Source: CAZKJL01 sp964553135 (GTDB taxonomy: Bacteria; Patescibacteriota; Gracilibacteria; Peribacterales; Peribacteraceae). Taken from it: a stretch of 64,000 bases of DNA. The notes under the pieces were generated by a model. That model was given only the letters and a program-made list of their open reading frames with translations, was not told the DNA's origin and did no database searches. Location of the stretch: assembly GCA_964553135.1 (NCBI GenBank), contig CAZKJL010000001.1, forward strand, positions 434,001 to 498,000. Reading direction: 5' to 3'. Positions 25,495 through 34,030 of this stretch are shown in pieces (positions within the stretch are counted from its first letter, which is position 1; each line of letters starts with the position of its first letter). Made by a program: the position numbers and the translations under genes.

Positions 25495-26395
25495 AGCCGA
25501 TCTTATCCAAATCTTTCACTTTCACGAGCTCCATGTACATGATGGTCCAGACCGCGTGGCGGAAGACGTGCACGTAGGCGAGGAAGTACGCCGAAACGAG
25601 CGTCAGAAGAATCGCAAGGACGCCCGCGATCGTGTAACTCAAGGCCGGACCCATGACCCACGTCATCATGAGGCCCACGCCCACGACCGCCGCGGGCACC
25701 AGGACGATGATGATGGTGTTGATGAAGATGCGGATGGAGATGGCGATGAGCAGGAGCATGAGGAACATGACGTGCGGCATGTAGCTGAAGATCATTTTCA
25801 CGCTCTTGGCGCCGGCTTTGAAGACGTTCATCTTGTCGATGACGATGGCCGGGGCGATGAAGCTGCTGAAGAACTTGAGAATGTTGGAGATGATCCATAC
25901 CACCGAGGCCACTCCCACGAGAGGCCAGGAGAGCCCTCCGGAGTAGCGCATGATGACGGAAATCGCCGTGATGAAGATGGAGACGCTGCTGAAGACGAAC
26001 ACTTCGTGGAGCGCCAAAATGGGGAAGAAATTATACAGGGCCAAAATGAATCCGCCTTCGCGCTTCTCTTTGCAGTGCGCTTTGGCCGTGAGTCCGATGA
26101 TGGCGCCTTCGGCCAAGCTCGGAACGAAGAGTTCCACGATCAGCAGCAGAATGAATGAGATCATGATCGTCATGAACAGCCAGAACGGAATGCTGTTGTA
26201 GAGCATGATCTCGATGTCGAAGAGTCCGCCGCCGTGGCCCACGAAGTAACTGTAGATGAAGTAGATTTGGTAAATGATCAATTTCACGTCGAGCAAAATT
26301 TCGAAGAACGAGCCGAAGAAACCCCAGCGTTTCAGCGACTTCTCGTGCGTCGTGATCGTCCAGGCCTGCGCAATGATCTCTCGAGGAGTCAGCAT
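25493..26395 (-). CDS. Polytopic membrane protein, unknown
   Basis: A 300-aa protein with about seven membrane helices. It starts MLTPREIIAQAWTITTHEKS. A basic cytoplasmic loop (TAKAHCKEKREGG) follows the first pair of helices, and the end is charged (ELVKVKDLDKIG). It begins 24 nt after the LytR-CpsA-Psr gene, so the two are probably one operon. No transporter or enzyme motif seen. Confidence 0.7.
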   Translation of the reverse strand: MLTPREIIAQAWTITTHEKSLKRWGFFGSFFEILLDVKLIIYQIYFIYSYFVGHGGGLFDIEIMLYNSIPFWLFMTIMISFILLLIVELFVPSLAEGAIIGLTAKAHCKEKREGGFILALYNFFPILALHEVFVFSSVSIFITAISVIMRYSGGLSWPLVGVASVVWIISNILKFFSSFIAPAIVIDKMNVFKAGAKSVKMIFSYMPHVMFLMLLLIAISIRIFINTIIIVLVPAAVVGVGLMMTWVMGPALSYTIAGVLAILLTLVSAYFLAYVHVFRHAVWTIMYMELVKVKDLDKIG

Positions 26396-26419
26396 CGAAA
26401 GGGAGGGGGACTCGGAGCC

Positions 26420-28027
26420 TTACGGCTTCACGAGGTCCTGCAGGGGGGAGAAACCGAAATCCTTGCCGAGAGCGATGACGATATCCGGCGAGCCGTCTTC
26501 AAAACCGCGCCCATTCGGAGCGGCTTGCAGCTTGATGCCCGTGACCGACGACAAGTACGCCGCGTTCCATTCCACGCGCTTGCGAGTGGAGGCCATGGCG
26601 TCGTCATTCGTGAGGAGCGACGGATTGATGGCGATGAACGACGTGTCGAACGTTTCGTTCGGGCTCTTGGCGTAGTTGCGGGTCTGCACGACGTTGAACG
26701 AATAGCGATACAACTCGCCGCCGAATTTGCGTGCCGTTCCTTCTTTCGCGCCCGCGTTCGTGACCACGAGGCGCGGGGGATTTAAGAATGCTTCGCGCTT
26801 CGTCGTAAGAATCGTCGCGTAGAGCTTGATCTGCTTCCACGTCACGGGGAACTCCGGAATCGAGACGGGGAGCAGCACCGCGGCACCGTCGAACTGGTCG
26901 CGGGGAGGGGAGTACAGGAAGCCGCCCTGTTCCACGGACGTTCCGTAGAGTCCGTTCTGATCATTGAGCTGCTCGCTGATCATGCGGCCGGTGTCCAGTT
27001 TTTGCCCCAAGCTTGCAAGCCCGAGAAGTTCACGCGTGGAAAAGGTGCTCTCCACGTTCTTGGCCAGAATGCCGAGCAGTTCGGTGAGACGACCGACGTT
27101 CTTGATGACGCCGTCTTCTTTCACTTTCTTGGCCGCCGCGGCGATGATCTGCTGTTGACGGCCGGAGCGGGAGAAATCGCTCGTGGAGTGGCGGCTGCGG
27201 GCGTATTTGAGCGCCGTGGCGCCGTCCAGGTGCTGCGGCCCCTTGGGGAGCGAGAACGTTTCGTACGTGTAATTCGGTCCCGGATATTCGGGGTCAACCA
27301 AGTCGTAGGGCACGTCCACGTCGATGCCGCCGATGGCGTCCACCGCTTGCTCAAAGCCTGAAAAGTTCACCTTCACGACGCCGTGAATCTGCATCCCGAG
27401 AAGATTTCCGATCTCGGTGCCCAGCTGCGTCATGGCTTCGTGCGAGATCCTGTCCTCGACTTCGCCTTTGCGGGTCAGGGCGATCTTGTAGTCGCGGTAC
27501 AGGCTGTTGACGCGTCCTTTGCCCATTTTTTCCGTGTTCAGGAGGTATGTGTCGCGCGGAATGCTCAGCATCACGGCGCTCTTCGTGCGGCCCGGGTCCA
27601 GGCTGGCCACCATGATGGTGTCGGTCAGGTCCACGCCGTCGTGGTCGCTGTCGCCTTCGCCGAGCAGGAGCACGTTCGTGAATCCGTTTTCATCCTTCGG
27701 GACCTCCGCTCCCACCATCGATGCCATCCCGAGAGCCAGTTCCTTGAGCCGCACCACGAGCTTGAGCGTTCCGATGAGCAGGAGCAGGACGAAGAGCGCG
27801 GACAGCAGTACCGTCATCGTGCGCTTCAGCGTTCGTTCACGCTTCACTTTCACCTCATCTTCGTGTTTGGCGTGCGTGAAGTGATGCTGCATCTGCTTCA
27901 TCGCCGCCATGAGCGGCACACCCCAGGACAAGGCACGGCGCATCGCGCTCGGCTTGTCATCATCTTTCATGCGTCGGACCGTAAAAGACATCGGAGGAAT
28001 ACTACTCGAAGAAGCGCTGTCGGTCAT
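26420..28027 (-). CDS. LytR-CpsA-Psr family cell-wall glycopolymer ligase
   Basis: Up to 535 aa. A cytoplasmic basic N-terminus is followed by a membrane helix (about 71-90) and then the extracellular LCP domain. The domain has VLLLGEGDSDHDG and TDTIMVASLDPGRTKSAVML, SIPRDTYLL, and YARSRHSTSDFSRSGRQQQII with the conserved arginines. A C-terminal LytR_C-like domain follows (PRLVVTNAGAKEGTARK). LCP enzymes transfer undecaprenyl-linked glycopolymers to peptidoglycan. Starts at 28027, 27991 or 27970 are all possible; none has a Shine-Dalgarno sequence. Confidence 0.9.
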   Translation of the reverse strand: MTDSASSSSIPPMSFTVRRMKDDDKPSAMRRALSWGVPLMAAMKQMQHHFTHAKHEDEVKVKRERTLKRTMTVLLSALFVLLLLIGTLKLVVRLKELALGMASMVGAEVPKDENGFTNVLLLGEGDSDHDGVDLTDTIMVASLDPGRTKSAVMLSIPRDTYLLNTEKMGKGRVNSLYRDYKIALTRKGEVEDRISHEAMTQLGTEIGNLLGMQIHGVVKVNFSGFEQAVDAIGGIDVDVPYDLVDPEYPGPNYTYETFSLPKGPQHLDGATALKYARSRHSTSDFSRSGRQQQIIAAAAKKVKEDGVIKNVGRLTELLGILAKNVESTFSTRELLGLASLGQKLDTGRMISEQLNDQNGLYGTSVEQGGFLYSPPRDQFDGAAVLLPVSIPEFPVTWKQIKLYATILTTKREAFLNPPRLVVTNAGAKEGTARKFGGELYRYSFNVVQTRNYAKSPNETFDTSFIAINPSLLTNDDAMASTRKRVEWNAAYLSSVTGIKLQAAPNGRGFEDGSPDIVIALGKDFGFSPLQDLVKP

Positions 28028-28055
28028 CCCTCTTACGCTTGCCCGATATCGGGAT

Positions 28056-28061
28056 TACCAT
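28056..28061 (+). promoter_or_regulatory. -10 box 6 nt from the dehydrogenase start
   Basis: TACCAT, then GGCACC, then the ATG at 28068. A weak -35 (TTACGC) lies 17 bp upstream. Confidence 0.4.
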
Positions 28062-28067
28062 GGCACC

Positions 28068-29054
28068 ATGAATACGCCGCTCTTCCTCGAAGTCGATCCC
28101 GCCGATGAGGCCGATATTCGCGCTCGATTTCCGTCCGCCGACCTGCGCAGCGATGCGCCCGAAGGAAAGGCGCTCATCGAGGCCTGCAAGGACAGAAGCG
28201 CGGTGTGTTGTTTCATCTACAGCAAATTCACGGCCGACGTCATTGCGGCGCTGCCGTCTCTCAAGCTTCTCTGCACCAGGTCGGTGGGATTCAACCATAT
28301 TGATCTCGATGCGTGTCGTGCCCGGGGGATCGACGTTTGCAACGTTCCCGATTACGGTTCGCACGTCATCGCCGAACATGCGTTTGCACTCCTGCTCTCC
28401 GCGTTGCGGCATATCACCGAGGCCGGCAGCAAGGTTCGTGAGGGTAATTTCGATTACCACGGCCTTCGGGGCATGGCGCTCATGGGAAAGACCATCGGCA
28501 TCGTCGGTACCGGTAAAATCGGCGTGAATACGGCAAAAATCGCACATGGATTCGGCATGCGGATTCTTGCCGTGGACAAATGTCGCGTTTTGGAATTGGA
28601 AAAAACGTACGGAGTTCGTTATGTCGAATTGGAAACGTTGCTTGCCGAGAGCGACGTCATCAGTCTGCATGTCCCCGCACTCCCCGAGACCGTGCACATG
28701 ATCAACGATGCGACGATCGCACGCATGAAACGCGGCGTCATCATCATCAATACCGCTCGGGGTGAACTCGTGGATTCCGCGGCGTTGCTCAACGGGCTCA
28801 AGAGCGGCATCGTGGCCCGCGCGCTCCTCGATGTGCTGGAGCATGAGCGCGACTTCCGTTGGAACAAAGAGCTCATCGAACACCCCGGCGTCATCGTGAC
28901 GCCCCACATCGCGTTCTACGCGGATGACAGCATGCACCGCATGTACCTGGACAGTTTTCAATCCATCGACGAATGGCTTGCCGGCAAACCCCTGACACAT
29001 CGCATTGCCGTTCCCACGGTCGTGTGCGACTTGCCCGGGATCTCCAAGAAGTAG
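28068..29054 (+). CDS. D-2-hydroxyacid dehydrogenase (NAD-dependent)
   Basis: A 328-aa protein. The nucleotide-binding motif is GIVGTGKIG. The catalytic triad of the family is visible: Arg in INTARGELVD, Glu in LLDVLEHE and His in VTPHIAFYADD. The domain pattern resembles D-lactate dehydrogenase and its relatives (VGFNHIDLDACRARGI, then VPDYGSHVIAEHAF). It should interconvert a 2-keto acid and a D-2-hydroxy acid, perhaps lactate for redox balance in a fermenter; the substrate is not certain. Confidence 0.92.
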   Translation: MNTPLFLEVDPADEADIRARFPSADLRSDAPEGKALIEACKDRSAVCCFIYSKFTADVIAALPSLKLLCTRSVGFNHIDLDACRARGIDVCNVPDYGSHVIAEHAFALLLSALRHITEAGSKVREGNFDYHGLRGMALMGKTIGIVGTGKIGVNTAKIAHGFGMRILAVDKCRVLELEKTYGVRYVELETLLAESDVISLHVPALPETVHMINDATIARMKRGVIIINTARGELVDSAALLNGLKSGIVARALLDVLEHERDFRWNKELIEHPGVIVTPHIAFYADDSMHRMYLDSFQSIDEWLAGKPLTHRIAVPTVVCDLPGISKK

Positions 29055-29057
29055 CGT

Positions 29058-29594
29058 TTACGCGTAGTACGTCACGCTGTCTTTCAGGGCTTTGCGTTGA
29101 TGATCGCGACTGCGACCTTCGTCTCCGGGTTTCATCCAACCGAGCATCAGCCCTCCCACCACCACATGGTGATCCATCAGTCGCAACGCGTTGTGCGCGG
29201 GGCCGTGGTGCAGGGACACCCAGCAGCTTCCCACCCCCAACGTGGTGGCTGCGAGCATGGCGTCATTGATGGCCGCCGCGCAGGAGTATTCCATTTCACG
29301 GGGATTCCAAATGGGCGCCTTGGCCACGGCGGATGTTTTGCGGTCGCAGGTGACGACGATGAATGCCGCGGAGCCGGCAACGAAATTTCCGTAGCATGAC
29401 ATCTGCATGAGCTTCTCTTTCAGCTCCTTGTTCTTGATGACGTGGAAATGCCATGGCTGAATGTTTTCCACGCTCGGTGCCAGAGTCGCGGCGGAAAGAA
29501 TCTTTTCGATCGTCGCATCGTCGATCGGTTTATCCGCAAAATAACGCATACTTCTGCGAGTCTGGAGCAGCTCCTGAAATGATTCGAACGTCAT
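29058..29594 (-). CDS. Nitroreductase-family FMN oxidoreductase
   Basis: A 178-aa protein starting MTFESFQELLQTRRSMRYF. It has the family FMN/NAD(P)H motifs RRSMRYFADKPI and AATLAPSVENIQPWHFHVI. GVGSCWVSLHHG follows, with GLMLGWMKPGDE near the end. Start 29594 is the family-like N-terminus. It converges on the dehydrogenase gene with a 3-nt gap. Such enzymes reduce nitroaromatics or quinones in vitro; the physiological substrate is unknown. Confidence 0.9.
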   Translation of the reverse strand: MTFESFQELLQTRRSMRYFADKPIDDATIEKILSAATLAPSVENIQPWHFHVIKNKELKEKLMQMSCYGNFVAGSAAFIVVTCDRKTSAVAKAPIWNPREMEYSCAAAINDAMLAATTLGVGSCWVSLHHGPAHNALRLMDHHVVVGGLMLGWMKPGDEGRSRDHQRKALKDSVTYYA

Positions 29595-29644
29595 GGGGAA
29601 TGCGGGAATATCCCCATCATAGGACGATTCCGTTGTTTGCGCAC

Positions 29645-29668
29645 GAAAAAGGCCCCGTACGGGGCCTT
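29645..29668 (-). terminator. Terminator of the zinc-ribbon gene
   Basis: Perfect 20-bp palindrome AAGGCCCCGTACGGGGCCTT (29649-29668) followed on the minus strand by T residues (29650-29646). Confidence 0.85.
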
Positions 29669-29698
29669 CGTCTGACGTGTTCTTATGTCGAGAGATGC

Positions 29699-29983
29699 TT
29701 ACGCAGCACCCTTGTCTGCCTTGAAGCAGCTGAGACACAAAACCGGTCGGCCGCCCTCGGACTCGGGGCGCGGCTTGAACGGAACCTCGCATGCGTTGCT
29801 ACACTTGGCGCACGTTGCGGGGAACATCTGCCTCGTCTGCATGCGCTCGTTCTTCCGCTTGTTGCGGCAGTCCTTGCAGCGCTGAGGAGCGGCAAGTCCA
29901 CGCTCTGCGTAGAAAGCCTGCTCACCCTCACTGAAGACGAATTGCGCACCGCAGTCGCGGCACTGTAGCTGTTGATCAGCCAT
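29699..29983 (-). CDS. Small zinc-binding protein (zf-trcl type)
   Basis: A 94-aa protein with two zinc sites: CRDC (8-11) paired with CKDC (36-39), then CAKC (58-61) paired with CLSC (83-86). The RCKDCRNKRKNERM stretch is typical of the probable zinc-binding domain common in CPR and Chloroflexi genomes. It is a single-gene unit with its own promoter and terminator. It may bind nucleic acid, but no function is established. Confidence 0.85.
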   Translation of the reverse strand: MADQQLQCRDCGAQFVFSEGEQAFYAERGLAAPQRCKDCRNKRKNERMQTRQMFPATCAKCSNACEVPFKPRPESEGGRPVLCLSCFKADKGAA

Positions 29984-30081
29984 ACGAATAAAGAGAAAAA
30001 GGAATTAAACTGCAACCTTCCTTGTTTTCTCGTACGTATTCGGGTGTCCGATCGACGGTTGACGAAGGCGTTTGCAGGCAC

Positions 30082-30111
30082 ACTATACCCCTCTTTCGTA
30101 TATTCAGTCAA
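30082..30111 (-). promoter_or_regulatory. Promoter of the zinc-ribbon gene
   Basis: -35 TTGACT (30111-30106), 18-bp spacer, -10 TATAGT (30087-30082). The leader to the ATG at 29983 is about 90 nt, longer than usual here. Confidence 0.7.
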
Positions 30112-30137
30112 CATTACGTATTTCGCGCAAGGGTCGA

Positions 30138-30557
30138 TCAGCTCTGGGCGAGCCAAATGCCGATCCAGGTCACCAGCGCACCAAAAACGATGCCGCCGAT
30201 GACTTCCTTGAGGGAATGACCCAGCCGTTCGGAGAGGTGTTCCCACTTCTGCAGCTTGTTGAGCACGATGGCCTGTTGGCCGATGGCGCGCCTGGAGCTC
30301 GTGGCGTCGTACCAGACGATGCAGGCAAACACGAACGCGATCGCGAACTCCACGGAGTCGAGCCCGGTTTTGGTATACACGACGATGAGGAGGGAGGTGA
30401 CGAACGCACTGTGGCTGCTCGGCATGCCACCCGGACGGAAGATGCCTTCGTGCCACGCGCCGCGGGTGAACCCTTCGGTGAGCACTTTGATGATCTCGGA
30501 TAAAAGCCCGACGATCAGCGGGATGGCAAAGATATACGTGCGGAGCAGTTCGTGCAT
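30138..30557 (-). CDS. Divergent PAP2 (YuiD/DUF212) membrane protein
   Basis: A 139-aa protein with about four membrane helices and the conserved FRPGGMPSSHSAFVTSL motif of the DUF212/YuiD family. A YDATSSRRAIGQQAIVLN stretch follows. The SSH motif resembles PAP2 phosphatases, but the full phosphatase motif set is absent. The start at 30557 avoids a hydrophobic N-terminal extension encoded by repeat sequence. Function unknown. Confidence 0.85.
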   Translation of the reverse strand: MHELLRTYIFAIPLIVGLLSEIIKVLTEGFTRGAWHEGIFRPGGMPSSHSAFVTSLLIVVYTKTGLDSVEFAIAFVFACIVWYDATSSRRAIGQQAIVLNKLQKWEHLSERLGHSLKEVIGGIVFGALVTWIGIWLAQS

Positions 30558-30561
30558 CGGA

Positions 30562-30636
30562 GAAGTGAAAAGTGAAAAACGAAAGGTGAAAAACAAAAAG
30601 GAATCTTTCGCTTTTCACTCTACACTTTTCGTTTCT
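30562..30636. repeat. Family A repeat, inverted arms
   Basis: AAGTGAAAAGTGAAAAACGA and AAGGTGAAAAAC on one side face TTTCGCTTTTCACTCTACAC and TTTTCGTTTC on the other, between rplL and the PAP2 gene. Confidence 0.65.
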
Positions 30637-30640
30637 ACGA

Positions 30641-30663
30641 AAAAAGGACCCGTGAGGGCCCTT
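30641..30663 (-). terminator. rplJL terminator
   Basis: On the minus strand AAGGGCCC-TCAC-GGGTCCTT (8 pairs, one G-U) followed by T residues. Confidence 0.8.
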
Positions 30664-30683
30664 CTTCGTTCACTCGACAGTGA

Positions 30684-31076
30684 TTATTTCAACGTGACCT
30701 TGCCTCCGGCAGCCTCGAGCTTCTTCTTCATGTCGTCGGCTTCGGCCTTGGTGGCACCCTTCTTGATGACGGCGGGCGTCTTGTCGACGAGAGCCTTGGC
30801 CTCACCGAGTCCGAGCTGCGTGAGCTCGCGGACGACCTTGATGATGCCGATCTTCTGAGCGCCTGCGTCGGTGAGCTCCACATCGTATGCGGACTTCTCC
30901 TCGGCGGGAGCTGCGCCAGCGGCGGCGGGTGCAGCGGCTGCTGCGGGAGCTGCTGCGGAGATGCCGTACTGCTTCTCCATGAATTTGACGACGTTGTTGA
31001 GCTGAATCACGTTCAGCTTCTCCAACGCGTCGATGACAGCCTGCTCCTCCTTGGTGAGAGTGATCGTGTCAGACAT
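30684..31076 (-). CDS. rplL: 50S ribosomal protein L7/L12
   Basis: A 130-aa protein. It has an N-terminal dimerisation domain, an Ala/Pro hinge (about residues 41-60) and a C-terminal factor-binding domain. The conserved stretch is KIGIIKVVRELTQLGLGEAK with LVDKTPAVIKKG. It forms the flexible stalk that recruits elongation factors. It lies 33 nt after rplJ in the standard order. Confidence 0.97.
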   Translation of the reverse strand: MSDTITLTKEEQAVIDALEKLNVIQLNNVVKFMEKQYGISAAAPAAAAAPAAAGAAPAEEKSAYDVELTDAGAQKIGIIKVVRELTQLGLGEAKALVDKTPAVIKKGATKAEADDMKKKLEAAGGKVTLK

Positions 31077-31109
31077 GATATAAGGGGAAAAAAGGGGGAA
31101 GTAAAAAAG

Positions 31110-31739
31110 TTATGCGCTGGGGGGAGTGGCCGGAGCCGGAGCTGCGGCGGGTGCAGCCGGTGCGGCTGCCTCGGGTGCGGGAGCGGCTGCCACTGCGGCG
31201 GGAGCCGGAGCGGAAGCTTCCTTCTTCTTGGCGACTTCGGACATCGCGCGGGCGAAACCGACGAGCGGGCTCGAGACTGCGGATGCGAATTGCGTGAGGG
31301 GAGCGTTGCACATGGACATGAACATGCCGATGAGCTGCAACTTGGACGGGATCGTGGCCATGGTGTTGGCGTCCGAAGCGGAAAGAATCTTTCCGTCGAA
31401 CATGCCGCCGACGATCTTGAGATGCGGGTTGTCCTTGGCGAACTTGAACGAGATGGCTGCTCCTGCCGTGGGCTCCTTGAAGCTGAACACGCAGGCGACG
31501 CCTCCGGGGAGCGCCTCATCGGCGATCTCGGGACGGTTGGCGGCCTTGGCTGCCAGCTGAATGAGCGTCTTCTTTGCCACCTGCATCTCGGCGTCCTCTT
31601 TGCGGAGCTGAGAGCGGAGTTTGGTGATACCTGCGACGCTGAGGCCGAGGTACTGGGCGAAGATCACGGACGACGCGTTCTTCATCTTTTCGGTCAGGTC
31701 GGCGACCTGAGCTTCCTTCTGTTTGCGGGAGAGAGCCAT
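31110..31739 (-). CDS. rplJ: 50S ribosomal protein L10
   Basis: A 209-aa protein beginning MALSRKQKEAQVADLTEKMK, with the L10 core ASSVIFAQYLGLSVAGITKL and LRKEDAEMQVAKKTL. A long Ala/Pro tail (about the last 35 residues, APAPAAVAAAPAPEAA) extends beyond the usual helix alpha-8 that binds L7/L12 dimers. It anchors the L12 stalk. The start at 31739 gives the family N-terminus. An L10-leader and an attenuator lie upstream. Confidence 0.96.
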   Translation of the reverse strand: MALSRKQKEAQVADLTEKMKNASSVIFAQYLGLSVAGITKLRSQLRKEDAEMQVAKKTLIQLAAKAANRPEIADEALPGGVACVFSFKEPTAGAAISFKFAKDNPHLKIVGGMFDGKILSASDANTMATIPSKLQLIGMFMSMCNAPLTQFASAVSSPLVGFARAMSEVAKKKEASAPAPAAVAAAPAPEAAAPAAPAAAPAPATPPSA

Positions 31740-31785
31740 TGTAAGAATAGGGGAAACGACCGGTGCCAAGCGAAGACCCGGTTTT

Positions 31786-31921
31786 AAAAAAAAGGTCTCC
31801 GCCCGGGAGACCAGCGAGGAACACGGCACGATTCACCAAGCCGGGGCCGGATGAGCGCTGCTGTATTCCTCGGGAGGGCTTACCTTCAGCCTGGGGCCTA
31901 ATGCCTCCGGTCTTCGGACGT
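31786..31921 (-). promoter_or_regulatory. Ribosomal protein L10 leader with intrinsic attenuator
   Basis: The transcript starts near 31921 and carries CCGAAGACCGGAGGC followed by CCCTCCCGAGG, the conserved paired elements of the L10 leader. Nearer the gene, GGTCTCC-CGGGC-GGAGACC (31812-31794) is followed by eight T, a complete terminator 47 nt before the rplJ start. Free L10 or L10-L12 would bind the leader and favour termination (family knowledge). Confidence 0.8.
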
Positions 31922-31927
31922 GCGCAC

Positions 31928-31956
31928 AATCTACTCGTCTTTCTTTGCCATGTCAA
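31928..31956 (-). promoter_or_regulatory. rplJL promoter
   Basis: Consensus -35 TTGACA (31956-31951), 17-bp spacer, -10 TAGATT (31933-31928). Confidence 0.75.
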
Positions 31957-31999
31957 CAGCGGATTGGGGTTCTTTCGGTGGGAAGGCCCGGAAAGACCG

Positions 32000-32008
32000 T
32001 GTTATACT
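32000..32008 (+). promoter_or_regulatory. Extended -10 promoter of rel
   Basis: TGTTATACT (TG-n-TATACT) with 12 nt to the ATG at 32021, giving a leader of only about 6 nt. No good -35 box is seen. Confidence 0.55.
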
Positions 32009-32020
32009 GTTTATCCCCTT

Positions 32021-33940
32021 ATGGACGCCACGCGCGCAGCCATCGCAGACCCTCTCGGGGCCCTCAAGGACCTCATTCCCGATTTGGATGTAAAAAGGGT
32101 GCAAAAGGCTCTCTTGTCGGCTGAGGTGCTGTACGGAAACAGAACGATGGAGCTTCTTCCGGACATCACGCTCCTGGAACACGCCGTCCGCACGGCGCGG
32201 TTTTTGGCCGAATTCTGTCGCGACGAAGACGCCATCATCGCCTGCATTCTGCAGCATGCGCTCAAGTGCGGCATGTCCCTCTCCGAACTCGGTCGTGAGT
32301 TCGGCAGGCCCGTACGCGACATTGCCAGCCGCATCCACTTGCTCTCGCACCTCTACACGACGGACTGGAGAAAGTCGGTGGAAGATCTTCGCATCATGCT
32401 CGTATCCGTCGCCGATGACGTGCGCGTACTGCTCATCACGCTGTCGGTCTCATGCGTGCTTCTCGATCTTCTTTCCAAAGTGAAGGCCGAGTACCGCATC
32501 CGTTTGTGCAGGCAATCGCTGCAGCTCTTCGCGCCCGTTGCGGCCCGCCTCGGTATTTATGCGCTCAAGTATCGCTTGGAACGCGCCGCGTTTCCGGAGT
32601 GCTACCCCGTGGACGCGCAGAATATCGATCGTCAGCTCAAGCTCGTGCACGCGGAGCACGGACAATTTCTGAATCGGACCGCCGGCGCACTCCGGGACTT
32701 CCTGCGCGACGAAGGCATCGAAGCCCAGGTGATGGCGCGCGAGAAGCAGCCGTACAGCATCTTCCAAAAGATGCACAGTAAGAGCGTTTCGGCTCTTGAG
32801 AAAATCACGGATCTCTTCGCCATCCGCGTCATCGTTCCCACGAGCGCCGATTGTTACCAAGCGCTGGGACATCTGCATCGGCTCGGCACGCCGATCTCGC
32901 ACCGTTTCAAAGATTACATTTCATTTCCGAAGCCCAACGGTTACCAGAGTTTGCATACGTCGCTGCTCGGGCTCCCGCACAGCCCCAATGACGTGATGGT
33001 GGAAGTGCAGATCCGCACCCCCGACATGCACCAGGCAGCCGAATACGGCGTGGCGGCGCACTGGACGTACAAGCAGACGGGCAAAGGGAAGGTGATGCGT
33101 TCCGCCAATCAGCTGCAGCTCTCCGACGTGCTCCTGAAGCAGCAAGCCCTCAACGACGATTCGGAAAAGCAGAGCGACGGCATCAGCTTTGCCGACCACA
33201 TTTATGTGTTGACGCCGCGCGGCGACATCATCGAACTTCCCGAAGGCGGCACGCCGCTCGACTTCGCATTCACGCTGCACACCGATCTCGGTCTCAAGTA
33301 CAAGGCGGCGCGCGTGAACGGCGGCATCGTCCCCATCTCGTACAAGCTCGAGAACGGCGACGTCATTGAAATCATGACGCACAAGTATCCGCGCCCCACG
33401 CTCCAGTGGCTCGAGGAACTCGTGACGTCATCGGCCAGGTCCAAGCTGAAGGCGTACTTCTCGGCGCACAATCGGTCGCAGTTCTTGCTGAAGGGAAAGG
33501 ATGCGGTGAATGCCGAACTCAAGCTGCGGGGACTTCCTCCGCTCGACAACGACCTCAGCATGTTCGCCCGTTTCGACAGCAAAAATCTTTCGACCAAGGA
33601 GCGCGAAGATCTCCTCGTGAAGCTGGGCATCGGTTCGGTGCGTACGTCGTCCATCTTCCGTCACCTGCCCGCCGAACGCACCGCTCCGCGCCGCGTACAG
33701 CGCAAGAAGATCGCCAAAAAAGCGCCCGTGACCAAGAACCAAGTGGCCGTGGACGGCGACGTCGTCACGATGCCGCATCGTTTCGCCAAGTGTTGCAGTC
33801 CCCATTCCATGGATCCCAGGCCCGAAAAACTGCTGGGTGTCGTCGGTCGTACGGGCTCCGTCGTCGTGCACAAGGACGGTTGCCGCATGGCCAAAGGCGT
33901 GGATCCTCAGCGCAAATTGAAGATGCACTGGGTCGTGTAG
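32021..33940 (+). CDS. rel: RelA/SpoT-type (p)ppGpp synthetase with degenerate hydrolase domain
   Basis: A 639-aa protein. Residues about 40-180 match the HD hydrolase region, but the His-Asp pair is Gln-His (ILQHALK, 78-79), so hydrolysis is probably lost. The synthetase domain has DLFAIRVIV, KDYISFPKPNGYQSLHT, EVQIRT and AEYGVAAHW. A TGS domain follows (HIYVLTPRGDIIELPEGGTP), then a short zinc-finger-like end (KCCSPHSMDP...VVHKDGC) and no ACT domain. It is divergent from rplJL. If it cannot hydrolyse the alarmone, another enzyme must. Confidence 0.9.
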   Translation: MDATRAAIADPLGALKDLIPDLDVKRVQKALLSAEVLYGNRTMELLPDITLLEHAVRTARFLAEFCRDEDAIIACILQHALKCGMSLSELGREFGRPVRDIASRIHLLSHLYTTDWRKSVEDLRIMLVSVADDVRVLLITLSVSCVLLDLLSKVKAEYRIRLCRQSLQLFAPVAARLGIYALKYRLERAAFPECYPVDAQNIDRQLKLVHAEHGQFLNRTAGALRDFLRDEGIEAQVMAREKQPYSIFQKMHSKSVSALEKITDLFAIRVIVPTSADCYQALGHLHRLGTPISHRFKDYISFPKPNGYQSLHTSLLGLPHSPNDVMVEVQIRTPDMHQAAEYGVAAHWTYKQTGKGKVMRSANQLQLSDVLLKQQALNDDSEKQSDGISFADHIYVLTPRGDIIELPEGGTPLDFAFTLHTDLGLKYKAARVNGGIVPISYKLENGDVIEIMTHKYPRPTLQWLEELVTSSARSKLKAYFSAHNRSQFLLKGKDAVNAELKLRGLPPLDNDLSMFARFDSKNLSTKEREDLLVKLGIGSVRTSSIFRHLPAERTAPRRVQRKKIAKKAPVTKNQVAVDGDVVTMPHRFAKCCSPHSMDPRPEKLLGVVGRTGSVVVHKDGCRMAKGVDPQRKLKMHWVV

Positions 33941-34030
33941 TTTTGACAAAACTAACTCTATATTTCATTGTATTCACAAGTTTGTCGGATCGCTCTTTGA
34001 TCGATGGTCTCGAAACGAAGGAGTAGACGC

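Noticed and set aside
29595..29792. N-terminal extension of the nitroreductase
   Set aside because: It is encoded by the terminator of the zinc-ribbon gene and intergenic DNA; the family N-terminus begins at 29594.
31763..32020. N-terminal extension of Rel
   Set aside because: It runs antisense through the L10 leader and rplJ promoter; ATG 32021 follows an extended -10 box.
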